Positions 1 through 8,044 of a DNA stretch of 64,000 bases are shown here, in pieces. This stretch comes from Candidatus Thiodiazotropha sp. (ex Monitilora ramsayi) (GTDB lineage Bacteria; Pseudomonadota; Gammaproteobacteria; Chromatiales; Chromatiaceae). The translations under genes and the position numbers were made by a program. Within the stretch, counting starts at the first letter, position 1; the number at the start of each line of letters is the position of its first letter. The notes beneath the pieces are model-generated. The model made no database searches and had not been told where the DNA came from. It saw only the letters and a list, made by a program, of their open reading frames with translations. The stretch spans positions 161,810-225,809 of the forward strand of contig JAHXIP010000006.1 of NCBI GenBank assembly GCA_025655575.1, given 5' to 3'.

Positions 1-1265
1 CGGAGTTTTCCACCCTCTCCTGGTTTGCCATGCTGTTTGCCGCGGGGATGGGTATCGGGCTGATGTTCTGGAGTGTGGCGGAACCTGTCGCCTACTACAC
101 CAATTGGTACGGCACGCCGCTGAACGCGGAACCTCATACCGCAGAAGGCGCCCGAGCGGCCATAGGTGCCACGATGTTCCACTGGGGCCTGCATCCCTGG
201 GCAATCTATGCCGTCGTCGCCTTGTCGCTTGCCTTCTTTGCATTTAATAAAGGCATGCCGCTGACCATCAGGTCCGCGTTCTATCCGATCTTCGGTGATG
301 CATGCTGGGGTTGGGTAGGACATATCATCGATCTGTTGGCGGTACTGGCGACGATATTCGGTCTTGCCACCTCCCTGGGATTGGGTGCTCAACAGGCAGC
401 CGGCGGACTACAGCACCTGTTCGGCATCCCCAATGAGATCAATACACAGATCGCCATCATTATCGGTGTCACCAGTGTGGCGGTTTTCTCCGTGATTCGA
501 GGTATTGAAGGCGGCGTCAAGGTGCTCAGTAATATCAACATGGTTTTCGCCGCATTTCTGTTGGTTTTCGTGTTGATCCTTGGGCAGGGACTTGGCTTTT
601 TTTCCAGCCTGACCAACACAGCCGGCGCTTATATCGAAAACCTCCTTCCGTTGAGCAACTCTTTCGGGCGGAAAGATGACACCTGGTTCCATGGCTGGAC
701 CGTATTCTATTGGGCCTGGTGGATATCCTGGTCGCCCTTTGTCGGCATGTTCATTGCCCGTATCTCAAAGGGACGAACGGTAAGACAGTTCATTATTGCC
801 GTACTGCTGGTACCGACCGTGGTCACTATGATCTGGATGACTGCATTCGGCGGCACCGGTCTGGACCAGGCGATAAACAACGTAGGACAGTTGGCGTCGG
901 GAATCTCCGATGTCTCCCTGGCGATGTTCCATATGCTGGAGAATCTGCCGCTCTCGTCTATCACCTCATTTCTAGGCATTGCCCTGGTGCTGATCTTCTT
1001 TGTGACCTCTTCGGACTCAGGGTCACTGGTGATCGATAGCATTACCGCCGGGGGAAAAGTTGACGCGCCGGTACCGCAACGAATCTTCTGGGCGACCCTG
1101 GAGGGCGTGATCGCCGGGACGCTTCTTTATGGCGGCGGTGCGGAAGCACTCAAGGCGCTACAGGCAGGCGCCATCAGTGTCGGACTTCCCTTCACGGCTG
1201 TCCTGCTGTTGATGTGCGTGAGCCTCTACAAAGGCCTCTCGGATGAGCGTAAAAATGCCCAATAA
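1..1265 (+). CDS. BCCT family betaine/choline/carnitine transporter, 5' truncated by window edge
   Basis: Secondary transporter of quaternary-ammonium osmolytes (glycine betaine, choline or carnitine) in the inner membrane. The reading frame is open from the first bases, so the gene begins upstream; about 420 codons are visible. Hallmarks are GMGIGLMFWSVAEP near the visible start, which is the glycine-rich TM3 region of BCCT proteins, and the aromatic stretch WTVFYWAWWISWSPFVGMF followed by IARISKGRTVRQF, the family signature. The rest is a run of hydrophobic helices ending in a short charged tail (YKGLSDERKNAQ). Both the LeuT-fold core and the C-terminal helices are present. The exact substrate cannot be read from this part. 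The remnant of a MarR-type regulator lies just downstream and may once have controlled it. Family assignment is firm; substrate is not. Confidence 0.93.
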   Translation, partial: EFSTLSWFAMLFAAGMGIGLMFWSVAEPVAYYTNWYGTPLNAEPHTAEGARAAIGATMFHWGLHPWAIYAVVALSLAFFAFNKGMPLTIRSAFYPIFGDACWGWVGHIIDLLAVLATIFGLATSLGLGAQQAAGGLQHLFGIPNEINTQIAIIIGVTSVAVFSVIRGIEGGVKVLSNINMVFAAFLLVFVLILGQGLGFFSSLTNTAGAYIENLLPLSNSFGRKDDTWFHGWTVFYWAWWISWSPFVGMFIARISKGRTVRQFIIAVLLVPTVVTMIWMTAFGGTGLDQAINNVGQLASGISDVSLAMFHMLENLPLSSITSFLGIALVLIFFVTSSDSGSLVIDSITAGGKVDAPVPQRIFWATLEGVIAGTLLYGGGAEALKALQAGAISVGLPFTAVLLLMCVSLYKGLSDERKNAQ

Positions 1266-1448
1266 AAACTGCCGCCAGATGAATATCAGGCAGAAACACT
1301 CACACGCAGGAAAAGCATTTTTCTCATAGTGTCTTGATTAGTGCGTGGTGTTTCGCAATGAATTTCGGAACAGCTCAAAGTCACAGCACAGCCATACTGT
1401 GATCACTACCCTGTCGCAAGTATTTTTGTTTGCCTTTGAGTTAACTGA

Positions 1449-1779
1449 CAATCACAGTGGCAGGCACTGCTGCTGACAGAGACTGTCCGTAGCAGTTCTC
1501 TCACCGGCAGTGAATTGGCAAAACGGGTCAGCCTGAGCCAGGCCACAGTGACGGATGTGGTCAAGCCGTCGATGCCACTGTTGTAGGAAAAATTTCAAAG
1601 CCGCCTGAGTGAACTTAAAGAACCAACTACTCTCTTCCCTGCAAAGAATTGCAGAGATGATGAACACTGAAGACCTGGATGCGGCGCCCATGCTAACTAG
1701 TAGCGCGATCACCGCATCTCCCAAAGCCGTTGAAGAGGCTGTCTCACCACAAAAGGATGAGAACAATCCCGCTACTTAA
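1449..1779 (+). pseudogene. Decayed MarR-family regulator (EctR-like), internally deleted and frameshifted
   Basis: No intact ORF exists here, but forward translation gives two recognisable pieces of a MarR-type regulator in different frames. The first, about 1459–1584, encodes LLLTETVRSSSLTGSELAKR followed by VSLSQATVTDVV, a typical MarR winged-helix recognition region, and then hits TAG at 1584–1586. A segment from 1587 (FQSRLSELKE) continues the C-terminal dimerisation helix. After a frame change around 1620 the tail SSLQRIAEMMNTEDLDAAPM continues to TAA at 1777–1779. The wing and following helix are missing, and a TGA precedes the first piece, so the N-terminus is also lost. From memory, this tail resembles MarR regulators found beside compatible-solute genes, which suits the adjacent BCCT transporter. 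I am confident it is a relic; its exact subfamily is inferred. Confidence 0.75.
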
Positions 1780-1788
1780 TTCAGTTTA

Positions 1789-2955
1789 CTAAACCGCCGG
1801 CCAGTAGTCTGTCGCAATCCCATTGCCCAGATCAGCCTCCATAAGACGTCCTCTGACATCAAGTAACCTTTCAAGCAGCGCCGGTTCTGCAACACCATAG
1901 GCCGCCGCATCCGGCACCCGTTTCACTACCACACCCAGCAGCTCAGTGATGGCATTCCCGATAGAGTTCTGACTGATAGTGACAATCAGTTTACCTGCCT
2001 CGTTGCGATAGATGAGCTGTTTGAATGCCGGCTGCCAGCGGATGGAATTCGCATACTTGGCATCAACAATACACTGATCTCTCACTTTTTTGGCGGTGGC
2101 AAGGAAGTCATTATTAAACAGCAGGACACTCTCTACCTGATCAGGATAGTAGACATCTCTCGGCATGGGTGCATTGCGGGTGGAAACCTGGCAGAAGAAG
2201 GTCCGGTAAAAATCGATGAACCCCTCGAGAACAGCGTCATACTCATGCCAGAATCGGATATTTTTCAGCGCCTCCACACCTCCTCGTATCTCCCAGCAGG
2301 GTAACCCCTGGGGATAACCAGTAAGTTGAATATTCGATTCTTCTGAGCTGATCGGTTTCAGCACCTTGAGTTCCAGGGCGCGATCGAAGAACTCCCGGTA
2401 GACATCCCGCATATAGGATTGGAAAAGACTGTGTTGTCCCCCATCCGACAGATTGGGGTTTTTCGGATCAGCCAAGTCCGCTTCTCTCAGTTGTGCCATG
2501 GGAAACACAATAAAGTGATTATGCAGCATGCGAATACTGGGCACCCCCGGAGAGGTCAATGGCCAGGTCGCATCGAGGCTGGCCTCGCCCGCCAGCAGCA
2601 AGTGATCAGCAGGATCGGGGTAGGCTTCCATCATATAGCTGATGATGATCTGGTTCATACGATTCCAGACATGTCGCACATCTTCGGGTACTTGTGTGCG
2701 TCTCACAGGCCTGCCGAGCGGATTGAGTATCACCTGTGAGGTGTTATAGATAATAGAGGCATCAAACTCGTTGCTATGACCCAGCGCCTTGCGATAGAGC
2801 AAGAGATTTTCCGGATTCATCAAAAGGCCGTTGTTATGCACCAGATCATTGAGGTTTTCCGTACTGTTGAAAAACTCATTGGGTTTCATCCCTTCCGGCA
2901 CGTCCAGCGGTATGGGGCGAAAAGGGGTAGTGATCTCGCGTGGTCCGAACTCCAT
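1789..2955 (-). CDS. Hypothetical protein, 388 aa, soluble
   Basis: I do not recognise this protein. It has no signal peptide and no membrane helix. It is rich in aromatic and acidic residues throughout, and its most distinctive stretch is SIRMLHNHFIVFPMAQLREA near residue 140. HNHF is faintly like the histidine segment of HIT/GalT-fold nucleotidyl enzymes, but this is not enough to assign a function. The start is well supported: AGGAGG lies seven bases before the ATG, an unusually good Shine–Dalgarno site that suggests strong expression. It is a single-gene unit, transcribed away from the gluconokinase fusion across a 269-bp divergent spacer, and ends 10 bp past the MarR relic. The even codon use and long uninterrupted frame make it a real gene. 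Confidence 0.8.
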   Translation of the reverse strand: MEFGPREITTPFRPIPLDVPEGMKPNEFFNSTENLNDLVHNNGLLMNPENLLLYRKALGHSNEFDASIIYNTSQVILNPLGRPVRRTQVPEDVRHVWNRMNQIIISYMMEAYPDPADHLLLAGEASLDATWPLTSPGVPSIRMLHNHFIVFPMAQLREADLADPKNPNLSDGGQHSLFQSYMRDVYREFFDRALELKVLKPISSEESNIQLTGYPQGLPCWEIRGGVEALKNIRFWHEYDAVLEGFIDFYRTFFCQVSTRNAPMPRDVYYPDQVESVLLFNNDFLATAKKVRDQCIVDAKYANSIRWQPAFKQLIYRNEAGKLIVTISQNSIGNAITELLGVVVKRVPDAAAYGVAEPALLERLLDVRGRLMEADLGNGIATDYWPAV

Positions 2956-3224
2956 TAAAAAACCTCCTATTGATGAAGTGCGCCAATCTTATACACAGCG
3001 TGTACTGTAGGTACATCCACCCTAAACAGGCAATTTGGTGAAAGCAAGGATGCTATCGCTGTTTGGCAAAAAATATTAGCAGAGTCGGCATCAGATCTTT
3101 CCCAAACCAAATGATGCCTGTAAGAGCCTTGAAGATTTGTGGATTTTCATGAGATGCCGGTTGTAACCATCTCAGCTATGATGGCAGAAAGAGAGAGAAT
3201 AAACCTTCGTTATAATCAGGATCA

Positions 3225-4541
3225 GTGCCAGTGATTGTCATTATCATGGGCGTCTCAGGCTCAGGAAAAACCACCATCGGTCAACAATTGGCCGAGCAGT
3301 TGGAATGGCGGTTCATCGAGGGTGATGATTATCACCCTGCGGACAATAAGGCAAAGATGTCTGCTGCCATTCCACTTGACGACTCAGATCGTCAACCCTG
3401 GCTGGATAGCCTCTCTTCAGAGATCGATAGATATCTGCACAATCGTCGCGATGCGGTTCTCTCCTGTTCCACCCTTAAAAAACAATATCGAGATCAACTC
3501 CTACGCGATCCGAAAAGGGTCCGCCTGGTCTATCTCCATGGTACTTTCGATCTTATTCTGCAGAGGCTGCAACAACGCGAGGGGCACTTCATGGGACCTG
3601 AGTTGTTACAAAGCCAATTTGATGCGCTGGAACCACCCAACGATGCATTGACCTTACCCATTGATTTACCTCCCCAGATCATAGTCTCGAACATCGAGAA
3701 GCAACTTAACCTTAAGCCTTCCTCCGGGGAAACCCGGGTACTCCTGCAAGATCTGATGTTCCCTGAAGCCCCCCGCTGGCAATCGGGCTGGCTCTGGTTT
3801 ACCGATCAACATGCCCAGCGCGTGGTCAGGGTCAATCCACAAGGCACATCGGAGATTGTGGTAACTCTGGATGATTTGCCCGGCGGACTGGGCTGGCTAC
3901 CGGATGGACGCCTATTGGTGATCTCTATGACAAAACGACAGATTCTTGTGTTTGAGGACACCGTTTTGCATCCCTATGCCGATCTCTCATCCCTCGCCTC
4001 CTTTCATTGCAACGACATGACTGTGGATTCCGAGGGACGCGCCTATGTCGGCAACTTTGGTTTCGACTTACATGGGGGGGAAACACAACGCCCTGCCGAA
4101 CTCATTCTGGTTGATTGCAATGCCGAGGCAAGAAAAGTGGCAGATGGCCTGATCTTTCCCAACGGCTTTGCCATAACCCAAGATGGACGTACCCTGCTGG
4201 TAGCAGAAACCTTTGCCTCACGCATTACAGCCTTTGATATCGAACCGGATGGATCTTTAAATCACCCACGCATCTGGGCAGACCTGGGTGATGCCTACCC
4301 GGACGGTATCTGCCTTGACCCACAAGGCCTTCTTTGGATCGCCGCGCCGAACTTATCAAGCGTGCTATTGGTACGGGAGGGCGGCGAGGTAGTGCGAAGC
4401 GTACAACCCTGGGGGGATCCCTACGCCTGCATGATAGGCGGCGAGCAGGGGGAAACGCTCTTTATCGCCAGCGCCGAGACTGATGATCCGGAACAGGCCA
4501 AACAGAAACTGAGCGGCCGAATCGAGAGTCTCTCACTCTAG
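3225..4541 (+). CDS. Fused gluconokinase – SMP-30/gluconolactonase
   Basis: Two enzymes of consecutive reactions in one 438-aa chain. Residues 1–164 are a GntK-type gluconokinase (gluconate + ATP to 6-phosphogluconate): P-loop GVSGSGKTT at residues 9–17, the substrate loop EGDDYHPADNKAKM, and the CSTLKKQYRDQLR-like segment (here CSTLKKQYRDQLLRD). Residues from about 168 to the end are an SMP-30/gluconolactonase beta-propeller (D-glucono-lactone to gluconate). Its usual metal ligands are visible as Glu in MFPEAPRW, Asn in HCNDMTVD, Asn in FPNGFAIT and Asp in AYPDGICLD. Both active sites look intact. Start is GTG at 3225 with a weak upstream site; an internal ATG at 3246 would remove the first strand of the P-loop fold. 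A glucose 1-dehydrogenase-type gene at 12967–13782 supplies the preceding step. The order of the domains is seen; pathway use is inferred. Confidence 0.93.
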   Translation: MPVIVIIMGVSGSGKTTIGQQLAEQLEWRFIEGDDYHPADNKAKMSAAIPLDDSDRQPWLDSLSSEIDRYLHNRRDAVLSCSTLKKQYRDQLLRDPKRVRLVYLHGTFDLILQRLQQREGHFMGPELLQSQFDALEPPNDALTLPIDLPPQIIVSNIEKQLNLKPSSGETRVLLQDLMFPEAPRWQSGWLWFTDQHAQRVVRVNPQGTSEIVVTLDDLPGGLGWLPDGRLLVISMTKRQILVFEDTVLHPYADLSSLASFHCNDMTVDSEGRAYVGNFGFDLHGGETQRPAELILVDCNAEARKVADGLIFPNGFAITQDGRTLLVAETFASRITAFDIEPDGSLNHPRIWADLGDAYPDGICLDPQGLLWIAAPNLSSVLLVREGGEVVRSVQPWGDPYACMIGGEQGETLFIASAETDDPEQAKQKLSGRIESLSL

Positions 4542-4728
4542 CCATACCACCTTTTCCTGCCTGATCTCTAATCGTTTCTCAACAAGCGGTTAGATCTTAC
4601 AGATCACACCAATTCAGTCTTTTCAAAAACTGAGTCTGAAAGCATTTCTTGGCTTCCTATGTACTACTTTCGAGCGACTCGGTATCGAGTAGTCAAGGTG
4701 TTTGCTCAGAGAAATTTCACCCTGACTC

Positions 4729-4757
4729 TTGATAAATTACTATACGTCGTATATTTT
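4729..4757 (+). promoter_or_regulatory. Putative sigma70 promoter of the TetR gene
   Basis: TTGATA at 4729–4734 and TATTTT at 4752–4757 are spaced by 17 bp. The -10 lies between the two palindromes, as expected if the regulator represses itself. Weak by sequence alone. Confidence 0.35.
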
Positions 4758-4770
4758 TATACTTCGTATA
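4741..4770. promoter_or_regulatory. Double palindromic operator upstream of the TetR regulator
   Basis: Two 13-bp palindromes of the form TATAC-N3-GTATA, at 4741–4753 (spacer GTC) and 4758–4770 (spacer TTC), are separated by TTTT, giving a 17-bp centre-to-centre distance. They end 18 bp before the ATG of the TetR gene. Tandem dyads like this are typical TetR-dimer binding sites. Autoregulation and control of the downstream phosphotransferase-like gene are inferred. Confidence 0.7.
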
Positions 4771-4788
4771 TTATTTTGATGGATAGTC

Positions 4789-5379
4789 ATGAATCAACCA
4801 AGTGGTCGTCGTGAGCGCAAACTTCAGCAAACAGCGGAAAAACTGGTTAAAACAGCCTGGTCTCTCTTTGAGGAGCAGGGCTTTGAGCATGTCACGATGG
4901 AGGCAATCGCTGAAAAAGCGGATGTGGCTAAGGGTACCCTGTACAAACATTTCCCGGTCAAAGAGGCCCTGCTGCAACAGGCATTTCATACAGAGCTACA
5001 GCAGGAAAAGCCACAACTCATGGAACAGCTTGAGCAAATACCGGCAGGCATGCCCCGTATGCGAGCATTTTTTAAAATCAGTGCCGACTGGTCTGAACAA
5101 CGACGCCGTTATCTACCCTACTACCTGCGTTTCCGCATGAATGCACGGGATGTGACTAATCCCGGTCGTAGTGGTACCGATCAGATATTCAGCATGCTGA
5201 TCGAGGCTGGCATCGAGAGCGGAGATTTTCGTGACAACCTGCCCTTGGAATCCTCTGTTCACTATCTCTCTTTCCTCTATCTGGGGGCTTTACTTCGCTG
5301 GCTTAACGATTCGGAGAGCCCTCTCATGGAAGAGCTGGACAGGATGCTCGAGCTGTTTCTGAATGGTGTTCAAAACTAG
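4789..5379 (+). CDS. TetR/AcrR family transcriptional regulator
   Basis: A 196-aa ligand-responsive repressor of usual TetR length. Residues about 10–57 form the DNA-binding domain, with the signature EAIAEKADVAKGTLYKHFPV (recognition helix ending in YKHF). The C-terminal two thirds are helical, as expected for the ligand and dimer domain; no ligand can be predicted. The ATG at 4789 follows two palindromes that look like its operator. Only 20 bp separate it from the PEP-synthase-like gene downstream, so the two are probably co-transcribed and that enzyme is the likely regulated function. The upstream gluconokinase fusion ends 247 bp away and may form a separate unit. Confidence 0.93.
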   Translation: MNQPSGRRERKLQQTAEKLVKTAWSLFEEQGFEHVTMEAIAEKADVAKGTLYKHFPVKEALLQQAFHTELQQEKPQLMEQLEQIPAGMPRMRAFFKISADWSEQRRRYLPYYLRFRMNARDVTNPGRSGTDQIFSMLIEAGIESGDFRDNLPLESSVHYLSFLYLGALLRWLNDSESPLMEELDRMLELFLNGVQN

Positions 5380-5399
5380 CGCCTGTTAACACTAACATA

Positions 5400-8027
5400 A
5401 TGACAAATCACACCATACTGACTGATTGGACCGAGACGTTGAAAGCCGGTGTCTCCATGGTAGGAGGCAAAGGCTGGCATCTGGCCAGACTTGCTCACTA
5501 CGGTTTACCGGTACCGGAAGCCATCATTCTACCTGTCGGCATGGAGCAATCATGGCTGACTCAGATCGATAGGCCGGCAGAGCAAGCGCTGACTGAACAA
5601 AGCGTTTCCCATTCGTATCATGAGGCATTACTCAATCAGCCATTGCCAGCCGATGTCGTCACTGACTTAACACATACGCTTAAGCAAAAAAACTGGCGAC
5701 AACTACCATTGGCGGTTCGATCATCCGCCACATCAGAGGATGGCACAAAGACATCCTTTGCCGGCATTCATCTCTCTCGATTGAATATCACAGGTATTCA
5801 GGCACTGCTTGAGGCGGTACGTGAAGTATGGGCATCTCGTTGGCTTCCCGAGGCCATCGCCTATCGCAGGCATATCGGAGTAGCCGAGGATGAGGGTGGC
5901 ATGGCGGTTGTTATCATGCCTATGCTGCCCACTATATCCAGTGGTATCGCCTTTACCTGTGACCCGCTCAGTGGCAGAGATGACCGCCTGATCATTCATG
6001 CGAACTGGGGATTGGGAGAATCGTTGGTTAGCGGTCATGCGGAAGGAGACGAAGCCACACTCACCATCGATCCACTGGATGACACACTCCGACTATCGAG
6101 CTATGAGATCGGCAATAAGAACAGAATCAGTGTACCCCTGGATCATGGAACCGAAATCATCCCTTCTCCAGATGAGCAGGCAAAACAAAGAGTACTCAGT
6201 GACGAAGATGTCATGCAACTTGGCAGACTGGTCAGAAATGCTGCTGTCGCCCTTGATTTTTCCAGGCCTGCTTATGATCTGGAGTGGGCTTGGGATGGGG
6301 AACGTTTCCTCTTGCTTCAAGCTCGCCCCGTGACTGCTCAGGTTCGCAATACCTATCCCTCCCTGCTGGGACAACCGGACATCTGGTCGCGGGGCAACAC
6401 CTGTGAAGTGCTACCCGATCCCATGTCAGCTTACGACTGGTCTGTCTCAAGACGCCTTGTCAATCTGATGCTGGAAGAAAACCACAAACTGATCGGTTAT
6501 CCAACGCAACCCGGCGTGCAACGGGCCGGTTTGTTCCACGGCAGACTCTACTTAAATCTGTCAGTGTTGCAGTGGGAGAGCTATGCGGCATTTGGGGTTA
6601 CACCCAAAGCGTTAAATGACCTGCTCGGGGGACATCAACCGGAGATCATGATAGCGCCCGCGAGTCTCAGGGATAAGCTGGCCAAAATGAAACGCCTGCT
6701 GCATTTCGTGCTGGCTTCAAACAAACGTCGCCGTCATGCCGACAAGGAATTACAAAGAATACGTGAACAGGCCAAAGCATGGCGTTGTGAAACGCTGGCG
6801 CAGAGTGAACCACGCCTGCTAAAGAAATTACTTGAACAGATTCGTTTTACCAGCAGCCTGGAGACACTCTTCTTCCTGCAAGTGTCCAGTGGCGGCAATC
6901 TGTCCCTACTGGTTGATACCATCAACAAGTATCTCCCGGGTGAAGGACATGCCTTGGGGGCTGCATTACTGGCAGGGGGAGATCCAAGTGTCACGGCACA
7001 ACAGGCTTATGACCTGGCAGCCTTGGCTGAAACGGCGAAACAGGATGCTGATGCCAATGCCTGGCTAAATGACCCGAAACGTAACAAAGAATGGCAGACT
7101 GCCTTGGCGGAAGAAAGCCCTTTCCGTATTGCCTTTGAACAGTTTCTCGAACGCTATGGTCATCGCACTGTTTACGAATCCTATTTTCGCCATCCCCGCT
7201 GGCGCGAATCACCCGCTTATCTATTCGATATCATCCAGGGCTTCATGCAACAGGATATCAATAGATTACGCCAACAGCGACTCAAAGGTACGGAATTTGC
7301 GTTGAAGCGAATCAAGCACCACCTGCCCTGGTGGATTCGCCCATTGATACAAAACCTCAAAAAAGCAGCTATTCGCGATAACAATCATCGAGAAGCGGCA
7401 CGCAGTGCGCTTGTGGCCTTGATGGAACCGCAGCGTAATGTCTTGTTAACAATCGGAGCGATTTGGAAACGTCAGGGAGTATTAAATCAGGCCGATGAAA
7501 TATTTAATCTCACAATTTCTGAAATTGTTGATGCGATCGAGGATGTCATTCCATCACAAGGCGTAAGCATGCGTGTCTCAGAGCGAAAGAGACATCTGGA
7601 AAAACTGCAAGTGATAAATGTCGAAGAAGTATTTCTTCACCATGAGGGAAATCAACCAACACCCCAGCCTGTACAAACCACTAGCAAAACAAATGGCAAA
7701 CTATTCCATGGCATGGCCGTCGGTACTGGCAAAGCATGCGGTGCTGTACGCGTCCTGCATTCACCTGATGAAGGCATCTATCTGAAACCGGGCGAAGTAC
7801 TGGTTGCACCCTCAACAGATCCTTCCTGGACACCCCTGTTTTTGAAGGCGGAAGCCCTGGTGCTTGAGACTGGTGGTTATTTGTCTCATGGCGCCATTGT
7901 TGCACGAGAATTCGGAATACCTGCCGTGGTCAATCTACCTGGAATTCTGAGTCAACTTCAGACAGGCGATCGGGTTGAAGTTGATGGGCTTCGCGGACAG
8001 GTTAAGCGTATAACAGAAAACAGTTGA
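5400..8027 (+). CDS. PEP synthase / rifampin phosphotransferase-like dikinase, 875 aa
   Basis: An ATP-dependent dikinase in which a swivelling histidine carries phosphate from ATP to a second substrate. Domain order matches rifampin phosphotransferase (RPH): an N-terminal ATP-grasp/PPDK-type domain (about 1–320, with VRSSATSEDGTKTSFAG and an ARPVT end), a middle substrate domain (about 330–760, with WSRGNTCEVLPDPMSAYDWS and YGHRTVYESYFRHPRW) and a C-terminal His domain (about 765–875). The catalytic histidine is residue 830 in GGYLSHGAIVAREFGIPAV. It lacks the C-terminal PEP/pyruvate TIM-barrel of true PpsA, so PEP synthesis is unlikely. Real RPHs inactivate rifamycins, but many relatives have unknown substrates. 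A TetR gene 20 bp upstream suggests inducible expression. Family placement is sound; the acceptor is unknown. Confidence 0.88.
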   Translation: MTNHTILTDWTETLKAGVSMVGGKGWHLARLAHYGLPVPEAIILPVGMEQSWLTQIDRPAEQALTEQSVSHSYHEALLNQPLPADVVTDLTHTLKQKNWRQLPLAVRSSATSEDGTKTSFAGIHLSRLNITGIQALLEAVREVWASRWLPEAIAYRRHIGVAEDEGGMAVVIMPMLPTISSGIAFTCDPLSGRDDRLIIHANWGLGESLVSGHAEGDEATLTIDPLDDTLRLSSYEIGNKNRISVPLDHGTEIIPSPDEQAKQRVLSDEDVMQLGRLVRNAAVALDFSRPAYDLEWAWDGERFLLLQARPVTAQVRNTYPSLLGQPDIWSRGNTCEVLPDPMSAYDWSVSRRLVNLMLEENHKLIGYPTQPGVQRAGLFHGRLYLNLSVLQWESYAAFGVTPKALNDLLGGHQPEIMIAPASLRDKLAKMKRLLHFVLASNKRRRHADKELQRIREQAKAWRCETLAQSEPRLLKKLLEQIRFTSSLETLFFLQVSSGGNLSLLVDTINKYLPGEGHALGAALLAGGDPSVTAQQAYDLAALAETAKQDADANAWLNDPKRNKEWQTALAEESPFRIAFEQFLERYGHRTVYESYFRHPRWRESPAYLFDIIQGFMQQDINRLRQQRLKGTEFALKRIKHHLPWWIRPLIQNLKKAAIRDNNHREAARSALVALMEPQRNVLLTIGAIWKRQGVLNQADEIFNLTISEIVDAIEDVIPSQGVSMRVSERKRHLEKLQVINVEEVFLHHEGNQPTPQPVQTTSKTNGKLFHGMAVGTGKACGAVRVLHSPDEGIYLKPGEVLVAPSTDPSWTPLFLKAEALVLETGGYLSHGAIVAREFGIPAVVNLPGILSQLQTGDRVEVDGLRGQVKRITENS

Positions 8028-8044
8028 TTCAACTACAGCAAGAA

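Noticed and set aside
5380..5395. Shared GCCTGTTAACA string after the TetR gene and before ppk1 (26577)
   Set aside because: Only about 11 bases, two copies seen, no symmetry and no consistent context, so chance is adequate.
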